Under the pieces are notes generated by a model. That model did not search any database. It was not told the origin of the DNA and worked only from the letters and a program-made list of their open reading frames with translations. The position numbers and the translations under genes were made by a program. Source: Phlyctochytrium arcticum (Eukaryota; Chytridiomycota; Chytridiomycetes; Chytridiales; Chytridiaceae). Taken from it: a stretch of DNA of 64,000 nucleotides. This document shows positions 9,647 through 20,840 of this stretch, piece by piece. Each line of letters opens with the position of its first letter. Position 1 is the first letter of the stretch. Where the stretch lies: positions 558,001 to 622,000 of the forward strand of contig JAHLKI010000011.1 in assembly GCA_025602905.1 (NCBI GenBank), read 5' to 3'.

Positions 9647-10152
9647 TGGTGGGCGGTGTTGAGCCTGTAAGAAGATTAATTAAACGGTTGGCAGGAATGC
9701 TTCATACTGCATACCATGGAAGTAGACTCCGACGTTGACTCATCATCGGAGGTATTTTCGTCAGAGGAAGCATAGGGGGGGCGCTCTGGAACCTGTAGCA
9801 AGATTAGTTGAGGAGCTAACAATGGGCGATCGGTTTACTTACAGGACGGTGAAGCGTTTCGTCCTCTGATCGGTCCGATGTTTCAGAGACTGTAGTAGAC
9901 ATGAAATCCTGATCCTTCAAAAAAGTGTTGGAAAAACGACGGACGGTGCGTGTTCGGGAATACATACATGAGGTGGAAGTGGAAGATCCACGTCAGCCTC
10001 GGTAGAGGACTCGGAGCCAGACATTGGCATGCGCTTTTGTGCCAGTAAAATGTTAGTTGAACGATTGACAAACGCCTTTAAGACTACATACGCGAGGGGT
10101 CACTCTAAGGGGTGTCTCTTCCTCAGACCCATCTGTCTCACTTACAGGATAC

Positions 10153-10183
<31 letters not shown>

Positions 10184-10812
10184 TCTGGAGTCTGTAAAGG
10201 TGTTCGATAAGAGCTGATAATATCGGCCCATTGGTATACATACATGACCACGAGGGAAATCATTCGCTTCGTTCTCTGATTCTGTGGTTGACATAGACAT
10301 AAAATCTTCACCCTTCGAAAAAGTGTTGGAAAAACGACGGACGGTGCGTGTTCGGGAATACATACATGAGGTGGAAGTGGAAGATCCATGTCAGACTCGG
10401 TAGAGGACTCGGAGCCAGACATTGATTTGCGCTTTTGTGCCCGTAAAACGTTAGTTGAACGGTTGACAAAAGCCTTTAAGACTACATACGCGAGGGGGCA
10501 TTCTAAGGGCTGGCTCTTCATCGGACCCATCTGTCTCAGTTGAAGAGTACTGGGGGGGCTCTGGAGTCTGTAAAGGTGTTAGTATAAGAGCTTCCAATAT
10601 CGGCCCATTGGTATACATACATGACCAAGAAGGGAATCATCGCCCTCTGATTGATCCGGAGTATCTGAAGTTGACAGTGGCCGAAGAGCTTGACCCTGAG
10701 ACAGGTCTCGGTCAAAGGATCAAAAGCGATGCTTAGAACCACGTACAATACGTACATAAGAAGGAAGTTCAATCTCCATGTCAGACCACTCGGAGGAGGA
10801 GGGTATCGACAT
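9605..10812 (-). repeat. Tandem array of about 398-bp units, each with three acidic phase-0 mini-exons
   Basis: Minus strand, 5' of the transposase. Exon type A (MSGSESSTESDMDLPLPPH and relatives) starts at 10812, 10422, 10024 and 9646; the two central copies (10422-10366 and 10024-9968) are nearly identical and 398 bp apart. Between successive A exons lie a type B exon (Thr/Ser/Glu-rich, e.g. MSTTESENEAND) and a type C exon (TPEPPQY...ETDGSEEE). GTATGT 5' sites and short introns separate them. Every exon reads in phase 0, so the unit can multiply without shifting frame. The fourth A exon runs straight into the transposase. Two A copies have a mutated 3' site (ACGG, ACTG), but an in-frame AG lies 9 nt downstream. 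Confidence 0.75.
10154..10182. repeat. 29-nt poly-G tract (poly-C on coding strand)
   Basis: Lies in the second type C exon of the array, where the sister copies have 7 G. On the minus strand it would encode polyproline. 29 is 3n+2 whereas 7 is 3n+1, so this copy is out of frame as written. Homopolymers this long are also prone to sequencing error. Confidence 0.95.
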
Positions 10813-11007
10813 TGCTGTGCGGGCTTGACCCTGCAAAATCGTTCGTAAACAAGTCACAATTATGGGACCTCCGACACGCACCCAAGCTGGATGTTGAACG
10901 GCTGCAAATCTGGGGGTTAACGGGCCGGTATGTATGGGTGTGTTCGTCTGATCTTGCGGGAAGATTGGGAGAATGAACCTCACGCGTTGCGCGACGGGTT
11001 TGTTTAT

Positions 11008-11153
11008 AATTCCAGATTTATTTGTTTATTTGAGATTTATCGTTTGGCTGCAATTATCGTTTGGCAGGCAGGCACTCACTGTGGTGAGTGCCTGGTCAGC
11101 GAGAATCGCGAAAACCAGGTCGGTGGCGTAGCCACCAGCTCCCTGGGCACGAG
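11008..11153 (-). repeat. Right terminal inverted repeat with an inserted 11-bp palindrome
   Basis: Same outer and inner blocks as the left end, but separated by extra sequence. The extra part holds a perfect 11-bp inverted repeat, 11069-11079 with 11084-11094 (CAGGCACTCAC / GTGAGTGCCTG), and two copies of an AAACGATAA-type motif. Confidence 0.9.
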
Positions 11154-11365
11154 TACATATATAGAGTGACCCAACGTGGCGCAGTCGAAGACTCAGCTCG
11201 CTTTCCGACCTTCGTTGTCTCGTTGCCAAATTTGAACGCCAGGTCTGATCTCCACTTCAACAAAACCCGGTTGTTCCTACAAGGAGACCCTCTTATTCTC
11301 ACCAGCTTCCTACTGCTTGTGAATTTTTCGGTCAGTCCTTTCAAGACCATCAAGTATTGCACAAT

Positions 11366-13344
11366 ATGGCCAAGTCAGCCAAGAAGATCAACCCCGCCGA
11401 CGTAGGTTTTCTATTATTTTTACGGATCAATACTGCATGTGATTCTCACGGTGCTATTCTCATTACAGGCACACCGAAAGGCACAGCGGAAGCGGGAGTT
11501 GAAGAAGGTACGGCTCACATTCTTATATGCTTGACTTTGTCACTTACACTTGATGCGTTTGTTTACAGAACAAGGAAGATAGGAAAAAGGCCCGGTTAGT
11601 TGCTGCCGCTCAGAAAGATGTTACAAAGCTCGCACTTGAGCTGCAGGAGTATCGAGCAGTGGGTAAGTGTCCTCATCCACTTGCTCCATTGTATGTGCCA
11701 TTTCATTCATCGCCTGCAAAATCGCAGAAGCAACAGATCCACTAGCATCAATGAAGATTCGCGGTATTGAGGACAAGGTTAAAAAGATAAATCAGGCACG
11801 GGCAGAACTTGGCTTGCCTCCCGTCGATATGACGATACAGGCGGCCCCAAAACGGAAGACCAAGAAGCAGCAAAAAGAGGAGGAAGATCTGAAATGGTAC
11901 CATCCCACTTTTAACCCACACGGTCCAAAGAAGCCGGCAAAGACGGGTAAGCTATGAGGTGGTTTGTATAACGTGTTTTCCTGCTAGTACTGACCATTTC
12001 ATATATTCTAGCGGACGAGAGTAGCAGCGACGATAGTGACAGCAGCGATGAAAGTGAATCTGACGAAGAGTCAGGAGAGTCAGATTCTGAATCTCACTCA
12101 GAAGGTTTGTGGCTAAGTTTTTCGGACTGGACTGTGAGCTCAACATTCACTTTGCAGCGGAGGAAGAAAACCAAATACCCGAAAAGCCAAAACATCCAAA
12201 TCTGTACCCAGCGCGCAAAAATGGCGAACCAGAACCAAAGCTACGATACGAGGATTTGTCTTTCATCTCGCTTCCTGAAGGAAAAGTCCCAAGTTATGAA
12301 GCGCAGATCTACCATACGCTAGAACTTCCGGAAATCCGGGACCAGAGTGATGCTCCTAAACCCAAACCTAAACCTGTTCCACCGCAAGCAACAATATCAC
12401 GGCCACCCGGTCCATACCCGGGAATGCCAATGCATCATCGACCCATGCTCGTCCCCCCGCCATTTCATAACTTCCCCCCTGGTATGCCAATACCACCAAA
12501 CTTTCGTCCACCACCGTTTGGAATGCCTCCCTTAGGACCTCCTTTCGGACCACCTATGGGCGGGCCACCTCCCCACGGCTATCCGTATGGACCACCCATG
12601 CATGGTATGCCCCCTCCTCCATTCCGTCCACCAGGGCCTCCCTTTTACCACCCTGGCCAAGCTCCTTACCCACCCTATCACCCTGCCGCATTTGGAAACG
12701 CCGTTCACGCTGCCCCACCTCGACCATTCATACCGCCCCCACAATCCCAACCTCAATCACAACCTCAAGGACCACCACAAGTCGGAGATGTGCCGTCTGA
12801 TGACGCTTCCCCCGCTAAAGAATCCCCGCTCCCCACTGCCCCAACAGTCATTGCTGCCGCCCCTAAAATGCGTGATTTGCTCGCCGAGAGCGTCAAGTTG
12901 GTTCCAAACGCAGTCCGTAAACGAAAAGCAGCTGGTATGAGTGCCGGCAGGGCCGCGAAGCTTGCGGCTATCGCGCCACCTCCAACAACCTCCCCCACAC
13001 CTGTAGTTTCCTCCGCGGCCAGCGCGCCGCTTTCCGCAGGGGTACCATCATCATCATCATCATCATTCAAGCCAAAGTCAAGAGTGGTGGCGGCACCGTC
13101 TTTTGGTCCCACCGAATCCAGCGGGACTGATTTAGGTTACCCCGCCCCGGGCGGGTCAGTGAACATGGGACTCATGTTGGACCCGGCATTGTTGGGTCGT
13201 GGAGCACCACCGAAGAAGAAGCAAGCCGCCCCTCCTGTTCCCAAGCCAACCCCGAAACCAACACCCCAAAATCCTCCCGCCGAACAAAAGTCCAGCGCAA
13301 AGGAATATGAGGAGTTTTTGGAGGCGATGGATGGGTTAATATAG
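11366..13344 (+). CDS. WBP11-like pre-mRNA splicing protein
   Basis: Six exons: 11366-11401, 11469-11507, 11569-11662, 11728-11946, 12012-12104, 12158-13344. All joins keep frame and use GT-AG. The N-terminus (MAKSAKKINPADAHRKAQRK...) is the basic Wbp11 domain. It is followed by an acidic Ser/Asp run (ADESSSDDSDSSDESE) and a long Pro/Gly/Met-rich region that would bind WW domains, as in human WBP11, which activates PQBP1-dependent splicing in the nucleus (family knowledge). The C-terminus has a short conserved YEEFLEAMDGL. The start ATG is the first one, and the first intron follows after 12 codons. The gene begins about 210 bp beyond the transposon edge. Confidence 0.88.
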
Positions 13345-13589
13345 CAAAGAAGCTGATCTGTACATAATCATTGGACAATACATCCTACTGTTCTGTGTAA
13401 TGCAGTCCCGGTTGGTTGCAATTGATAATTGATAATGTCTATCTATAAAGAATATCTGGGAAATTCGAGAGAGTGAACTAAGTATACATGAAGGAACGGA
13501 AAAAAGGGAATGTGAAGGACGACAAACAAATAATAACAGTGAATAGTAAATGTTTCTACAAAAGGAAAATGAATAATACTGCTCTAACT

Positions 13590-14366
13590 TCAGGCAAAGG
13601 CGAGGACAGCCAGTGTCAAGCCCAATGCGGTTGTTCCAGCCAAGAGAAGCGTTTGGGCTGCCCCTGATGAAACAACCTGGCTGGGTTGGAACGGTGGGTT
13701 ATACGTTCCTGGGCCTGCAGCGCCCGTGGGAGTGTAGGTAACAGTCACCAATGTGCTCGTGGTGGCTCCCGGAAAGAGGGTCTGAATCACCGTTACGATC
13801 GGCGAGGGAGTGCTAGTGGGGTTGGCAGGAACAAAAGTGGGGTTTCCTCCGGGGACGGGTGCGGGAACAGGGATGGGGTTGCCAGAGTCGGCAGCCTGGG
13901 CAGACTGTGCGAGCTGGTCGTTGTAGGAGCGAAGGGTGTTGTAGGAGGGATCATTGCCAGGGATGGTCAAAACAAGTTGCTAAAATTTCGATGAGTTTCG
14001 TTTGTTTACGATCGTTCAGTCAAGCCCAAAACCAACCTGGGTCAGATATCGCACGGCATTGGTGTCGACAGGACCATGACCTGCTACTGATACCAAGTCT
14101 TCTACGGCTTTTGTGAGCTCAGGTGTCGGGTTTGGGATCTGGTTGTCTGTAAAACAAAAAGGTCAAAGGCAGTCTCTCTGATGGATTCCCGCGCCGGGAT
14201 CTGCCAAACACTTACATGCGGCAGTGACCTGGTCAGCATAACCTTTGAAGGCAGCCTCTGGGATCCAGTAGCCAGTTTGTTGCAGGGACGTTGGGAGAGC
14301 TGCTTGGGCCAAACTGCTTGTGACAAACAGGCTCGCAAGCAGGAACAACAGGGCTGAAGGTCGCAT
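13590..14366 (-). CDS. Secreted GPI-anchored protein, function unknown
   Basis: Three exons on the minus strand: 14366-14216, 14146-14037, 13979-13590; 216 aa with phases consistent. An N-terminal signal peptide (MRPSALLFLLASLFVTSSLAQA) is followed by a soluble domain of about 110 residues, a Pro/Thr-rich stalk and a hydrophobic C-terminus (TLLLAGTTALGLTLAVLAFA) typical of a GPI attachment signal. It probably sits on the cell surface or wall. I do not recognise the family; it differs from the Cys-rich array at 45.8-50.3 kb, having few cysteines. Confidence 0.75.
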
Positions 14367-15605
14367 GGTTGATGATGGGTTTTCGTTGACAAGTCGTTCT
14401 TTTTCGATGCAGGGACTATATGAATGAAGGGGAAGATTGATGAATGAGTTGTGGTCGTCGTCGGCGGCGGAAGAAAGATGAAAGTGAGATGTCGTCGGAA
14501 AGCGAAAAGCTCCTGGTAACGATATTATAGCGTGGAGTTCTGACGTCTGCTGTGGAATAGCCTGCGCTAAAAGTAAATACGAGACAAACGCCGCCAGGAT
14601 TTTACCAACTTTTTATGTCGTTGAAAGGCTTGAAAAACGGCGGTTCCGTTGGTGCACAGTTGCTGGAAATGGGTGGGAAAGGCCGTACATCCCATCGAAA
14701 GGCCCAACTTTGACAGTCTCCAACTGCGCAGTCTTTAGATGACTGTGCCGTCATTTGCCGGCAATTTTGCTATAAGGACCGTCTTTTCACCGCAACAAAT
14801 GCGCGATTCTATCGGAGTGACAGATTGATAGGCCGTAATACTCGGATAGCCAGCTGTGGAAGGAATGTATTGACTTGCGAGAAGCTTCAGCAGAAAGACG
14901 CCGTCGGGTTGGGGTTGCTTTTATGATCTATCAGGGGCGGAGAGCGACGTCTGGAGGGAGAAGACACCAGACGTTCCCGAGGACGACTCAGATTGAGACT
15001 CTGGACGGGCAATTGGCATAAGACAAAGGGACGTGGACGAAGAGTAAGAGGACGATGCGACTTAGGCGGGTGGTGTGCTATCTGTGCTGAGCTATTTCAT
15101 GCGAACATCAAAGGTGAACTCTATGATGGGATGGGGTTTTTGCTTTTCCCCTCTCTTGGCTTTGTGTTCACTATCAAATGCAATGGAGCCCAACCAGGAT
15201 CTTTTCATGGCTTCTTTATTGGAGGATTATCCCCGTAATGATGGAAGTTGGCGCTCACAGGCTGGCCAGCTCCTTGGCATGTTCTGCAGATGTCGCTCTT
15301 TCTATCGATTTGAGGACATTTTGAGATCTGCAAAGCCGAGGTGAGAGCTTTAGGTGTGACCGCGTTTTACAGCAGCAAAAGAGTGAGTATCGGCCATGTC
15401 CCTCACACCTCGCCCTCCGGTTCGGATGCTCCCCAATATTCATTAAATGGTTGTAAACATGGGATCGCAAGCCGACGGTGGAGGTGAGAGATGAGCCGAG
15501 GTTCCACGCCAATAAGTCAGCCAATAGGTCACTCTTTCTGAGACGCAAATTACAAATTACATATATGACAGAATGTTACAGATACAGTATGTTCTTAAAC
15601 TACAA
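14367..15605. other. Intergenic, no gene seen
   Basis: About 1.2 kb between the starts/ends of two minus-strand genes. Only short ORFs without family resemblance. The part next to 14366 should hold the promoter of the GPI-protein gene. Confidence 0.6.
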
Positions 15606-18600
15606 TCAAATGGACGCACGACGGCCATGTCGGCCTCGTAGCCCATCTCTAGTTGTTTTTTTCACGCCAAACCTCTTTCGTAAGGTGCCATCTTCCTCCC
15701 ACTCCTTGATACCGTTCTTGGCGTACCGGTATCCAACCATAAAGATGTCCCGAAATTTGTCAAATTCCAGCGTCCCGTACTTTTGTACCGGTGGATTCCA
15801 ATAGTAACATCCTTCAATCTCTTTCGCTTCTTCTAATTGCTTGACACTCGATACGTACGCGAGACGCTGCTGGATATCGGCCAGACCAGGGATCTTGCCG
15901 TATTTGCGCGTGACATACCCACCAAAAATTGGAATATACCGCTGCGCAAATACCCACCATCCGGAAAGCGAGTCACCATAGTTGACCGGACTCGTGTCGT
16001 CCACGCTGCCTACGTCCACGGCAATGATAGTCTCCGCTCCATGGCTGCGCATAATGTCTGCCGGCAAATTATTGATGTAACCTCCGTCAAGAAGCATGTT
16101 GCCATTGTCGCAGAGCGGCGGTAGATATCCGGAGAGTGACATGGATGCCCGCACATAGCGCCACATGTATCCCTTTTCGTGAATCTCCATTCGTGACCAT
16201 GTAATGTTGGCAGTGACTGCGAAATACGGAAGCCAGCAATCTTCAATCTGAGTTTCACCAAAGGCCTACACATTTGGAAAAACAACCGTTGAGATTTGCT
16301 TTCCTGCCAGAGTCTGCCAAGGGCAGCATCTTACCTTCCAAATTCCACGATTAAACTCATGACCGGTAAAAAGCGAGGTCATAGGGTACGTCAGATCCAG
16401 AATCTGCCTCCATTTGCTCGTAAATCGGCCAGCAAACTGCTTGGCCCGGCCGTATACACTGACATGGTCATTCTCTCGCGCATACAGACCACCAACAAAA
16501 CTGCCAATACTAGTCCCACCAATCATGTCGATTGGGACACCTGACTCTTCCAGCGCGCGAATAACTCCTATATGAGATATTCCCCGCGCACCACCTCCTC
16601 CCAGAACCAGCCCAATAGACTTGGAGAGGAGACGACGAGCCAGACGCGCGAAATCGGACCGTATGCCAGTATGAAGGTGCAAAGCTGTCATTGGCTCCAC
16701 ATGTGGGCTGGGTCCCGTCATAGATGCGAAATGGTGGCGGAGACTGGAGAGGGTGTTTTTTCGTGATGATTCTGATAACATCCGAGGCGCTGAAAGCTGC
16801 ATTTGCACGTGGTGATGCGCTTGGATCCACTGGCGATTTTTGAGCCACTGTGCAGTGCTGCCAGGAATGCAGACGCGCTGTGAATGCAACAAGACCAGTT
16901 CTTTGCGAGCAGTCGTTTTCATACTGATGAGCAATCGTTCGAATACCCCTATACCAGGATCCTCATCTCCCAAGCCAACTAGCAGAATACAATCTGCTTG
17001 CCGCACGCAACGTTGCGTCCAGGGTGAATTGATTCCTCCGTCTGCAATGTAGAGAACCATACGGTGAGTTTCTTCCTGATCGGCCAACCAATTCATGAGC
17101 TTGAGTCGCCCCAAGCGAGTAAACGCATGTTTTCCGAGCGTGTTCATGACACTTCCAGTGTTGAGCAAAGTAACCGACTCACCAATCAGCTGCATCGAGT
17201 TATGCAACTCTCGGGCGAAATCGGTAATTGGCACCAGATCGTTGACAGGTAAGATCGCCACGGTACGCATGTTTACGTTCACCATACTACGATGATGATG
17301 GTTGTTTTGCGCTCCCGAGCCCCAGCCTCCCTGCGTCATTGTGCTTCCTTCTTTCGCCGCCGCTCTAGATCTAGCTGCAATCAGCCTTGAAATAGCGATG
17401 GTAATTTCCGGATGGCGCAGTGCCAATGCGTTGAAGAATGTTTTTGGCATTACTGCCACTTCTGTGTCACGAATAGCGTGGATGGTAGCGGGACGCAGCG
17501 AATTGGTCATTACTTCCATCTCGCCAACAGATTCGCCTTGTCCGTATTCACCCAATATTTCAAAACCGGGTTTGTCTCCTTCATTTTTGCCCTTTTGGCG
17601 CTCGGTAATACTTCGCAGTCGGCCGTTTAAGACGATGTATATCGCATCAGACGTGTCACCCTCGCGACATAGGACTTGCCCAGCATTCGCTTGATCCCAG
17701 CCGAGCGCGGCGTCAATATGGAACACAAGCGGGGATAATTGCGAAATCAGACGTTTTGCGAGAGAAAGCAATACACTTGGGTGGCGATCGATGTAGCGAT
17801 CAAGCACAGGTTTAGACAGGAAGCCAACATATGCATCGGTTTTGGCCCGAATTGTGACGAACGAAATATAGCCTGCAACGAGCGTTAATTGCGAATTATT
17901 TCGAAAATCTCTCGGATTATAACTTACCGGTGACGGCAGCAAGGTATCCAGCCAATCCTCCAGGTTTGATATGAAACAAGCTTTTTCGATGTGCATTTGA
18001 GCCTTGCCTCCTTCCATCCTCATCCCGGCCAACGGCTTTCTTAACAGCTGTGGGGACCGGCATACTATCTATGGAAGAACGCACTGATGCTTCCAAAGTA
18101 CCGTCAATTACGAAGTATAATCCGGCATTGCGTTCTCCTTCCTTGATGAGTACTGAGCCTCGCTCATAAAATAGGATCTCGACATCCGTAGCACCAGTAT
18201 CACTGGCAGCTGAGCTGGTTACTGACATTCGGGACGATGTAGAAGCTGTATCGTCAAAATCATTGTTGTAACTCGGCGACTGCCGAGGCCGGTGGGAGAG
18301 GGTGCTCAAAGACGATCCGCGGCCGGAGGGTGACATCAAACTGGAAGTGGCGTCCTCCAGCGGCACCATTCCAATGATTTGGGAAATGCACTGAAAGATT
18401 CCTTCCTTCATGTCTTGGTCTTCATCGTCGGGTTCACCATGCAGTAAATGCCTAAATCCACCCGAGTTGCTACGATCACTTCCAGCTATAATTACTGTCG
18501 GGTTGGAGCGCTGCAAACTTTCACGTTCAGAGTCATCCACATCATGATCAAAGGAGGGCTCTCTTTTCTTCTTTTGCAAGACCTTTTCCTTCTTAAGTGA

Positions 18601-20043
18601 CTTTCGACCGCGCGAGCTTTTCCGCTTTTGTGAATCTCTTGTTGTGGGAGGGGAGGTGGCATCAGACAGTGAACCTTCCTGGCTACGCTTGAGCACTGTC
18701 GCACGATCTCGTAGCCGTTGAAAATCGGCTAGACTAAACATGTTTTCCGGCAAACCGTAACCAGCTATTTCGTTGACCCGTTTCTCGATTTTGAGCAATT
18801 CTTTAGACAGACCCAAATATCGGTACAAAGTCATAAACGTGACGCGCTGGAATCGAGCAAGAATGACCTGCACCATGTGAGCAGCTGCTTTCGGGAACTT
18901 TTCGGTGAGTTTCTGAAAAGCCTCGGCTGGTATGACGGCCAGTGTGGTATCAACAGCGGCTCGTGTAGCAATGTTCGGATGCATAGACCGTGGCTTGATA
19001 CTAGCTAAGAACTCAGAGGTCGAGATACGCGGCGGTCGCGGCGGGCGCATCTGATCCCGCAAGGGCGATTGTCGTGAAGAAGGTGTTTCATTAGGGTGTC
19101 TTTGCTCAAAGTAGTCATTTACAGGGCCATTTGATGCGGCTGCTGTTGCGCGAGATTTCAAATCTCGATCAGAATATTGTCCATGACTAGACTCTGTACG
19201 GCGTAATCCGGGAAAAACTTCTTGAGATCCAGTCATAAACTCATTGGATGATGACTGGCTATCCGGTTGTGATGATGTTCCCGAATGTGAAACTTCCTCC
19301 GTTTTCTCTGTGAACACAGATAAAATGTTGAACAAGCTTGACACTGTAGCCCCTGGCCGAACTTCATTGAGCAAATGGTGCCCTGGCCAGTCACGACCGA
19401 CGGACCCGTCCTCTTCCACATCATCATAGATCTCATGTAAGAGTTCCTCATCCTTCTCTTCGGTACCCCGAACAAACACTTGTATAGACCCATCTACAAC
19501 CACAAAGAAATCCCGGACATCTTCTTCGGCATTGAACAAGATCTCGCCAGCCTTCAATTTGCGCGTCCGTAGATGCCGGGCGAGCTCATGAAAGACAGCT
19601 CTATCCAGATATCCAAAGATTTTTATAGACGACAGGAATGCACCCATTAGTTCATCGGGGTAATTGGTACGGTCTTTGTCGTCGTCAAAAGCCGTATCCG
19701 GGTGGAGATCGAATGGAACACCTATTTGCGGTACCACTTGCGGAGGAGTGAGTCGCGAATAGCGAGTGAGAAGTTGGTATCGCAAGTATAAGTATACCAG
19801 CACCGAAAGAATCAGGAATAGGACAAGCAGTGTGTAGTAGTTGAATGTCACAGTAGCTGTGACAGTATATGATAAAAAGTGCCAAGGTACTGTAAACAGT
19901 GACCGAAGGAGCATCATTCCGGAAGATAATATTGTCGACAGCCATGATACTGACTCTTGGGTAGCCTTTTCTGAAGTAGTGTTGGAGGTGATTGCTGTCA
20001 CCACCTCGACAACGCTCGCCAAAGCGGTACTTGTTGAATTCAT
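15606..20043 (-). CDS. NTE1: NTE1 lysophospholipase (neuropathy target esterase family)
   Basis: Three exons: 20043-17928, 17872-16335, 16265-15606; 1437 aa, close to the usual 1500. It deacylates phosphatidylcholine to glycerophosphocholine at the ER (family knowledge). An N-terminal membrane segment lies around residues 55-85, followed by cyclic-nucleotide-binding-like domains (one starting near LSSIKIFGYLDRAVFHEL) and a patatin domain. The patatin part shows the oxyanion loop LGGGGARGISHIG, the nucleophile motif GTSIG (Ser about residue 1160) and the DGG motif (Asp about residue 1278). The Ser/Glu-rich linker around residues 440-540 is low complexity. It is transcribed divergently from the CNBD2-like gene. 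Confidence 0.95.
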
Positions 20044-20840
20044 CTTCGCAAAACACTGGGCGTCTCGCGTGAGCTGAACTGCTTGACTGTTGGTAGTGAC
20101 AGCACTAGCCCTTCAAAAGAGTTCCTACAAATGCCTTGGGGATATATATGATCGTTACTGTAATCCAGTTCGCCAAGTTTTCGACGGAAACTTGAACGAG
20201 TTGACATTGGTCAGGCGCTGCGCCATACGACTTCCAGCGAGTCTGGCCATTCGCGTGAAATCCCACCAAACTTGCACCGCAAGGCTAGACATCTTCTGTA
20301 CGTATCATATATCTAAGTGTACTCGCCGTACTACTATCCATCAGCCGTGCTTATGAATCGCGTGCTATCGACGAAAGGGCCCGGCAGCTGGTCCTTGATC
20401 GGTAGACTCTGAAGATATTGCCCGGAAGAATCTATAGTTTCCTCCATCGATGAAGGCGAAGGCAAGCTCAAGGTAACCACACACTATAATCCAACTTGGA
20501 AATCTCGTAATACAAAGCTTCATCTGAACTGATTCTGAAGGCGACCACATCTGTTTAGCTATGATCACATAATGCTTTCTGTCCTTACTATGGATCAAAT
20601 CACTGCCACTTTCCATGAGCCTATTACCTTTCAATACCTACCGGCGCTAGTCAATCTTGGACATTTTGTAGGATGCAGCAAATTCAAAATGCCGTGCGTT
20701 CATTGGATTTAAGATTGATGGAATTAACCCTTCGTAAACTAAGGGTCTTGAAGCCGAGCCTTAATCGAGAATAGCTTCGGGTGTTTTTCCCAATGATCGC
20801 CTATTGTCCTAGCATCTTTCCCCGACTACTCACAAGGGTG
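20044..20840. promoter_or_regulatory. Divergent intergenic region between NTE1 and the CNBD2-like gene
   Basis: About 800 bp separating two head-to-head genes, so both promoters must lie here. The minus ORF at 20365-20634 shows no family resemblance. I saw no clear TATA element. Confidence 0.5.

Larger units (their letters stand above)
7408..11155 (-). mobile_element. pogo/CENP-B-like DNA transposon with TIRs and TA target site duplication
   Basis: The element spans 7410-11153 (about 3.74 kb) between TA dinucleotides at 7408-7409 and 11154-11155. Both ends start CTCGTGCCCAGGGA and share about 50 bp of outer inverted repeat, including the palindromic GGTGGC-TAC-GCCACC. After a gap they share a further 45 bp AT-rich block. 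The right end carries about 30 extra bases between these blocks. The minus-strand transposase (DDE_1 type) and a tandem array of acidic mini-exons fill the interior. TA duplication, the psq-type helix-turn-helix and a DDD core are typical of the pogo branch of Tc1/mariner. Confidence 0.93.

Noticed and set aside
20365..20634. Minus-strand ORF in the NTE1/CNBD2 intergenic region
   Set aside because: 89 codons, no domain, lies where both promoters are expected.
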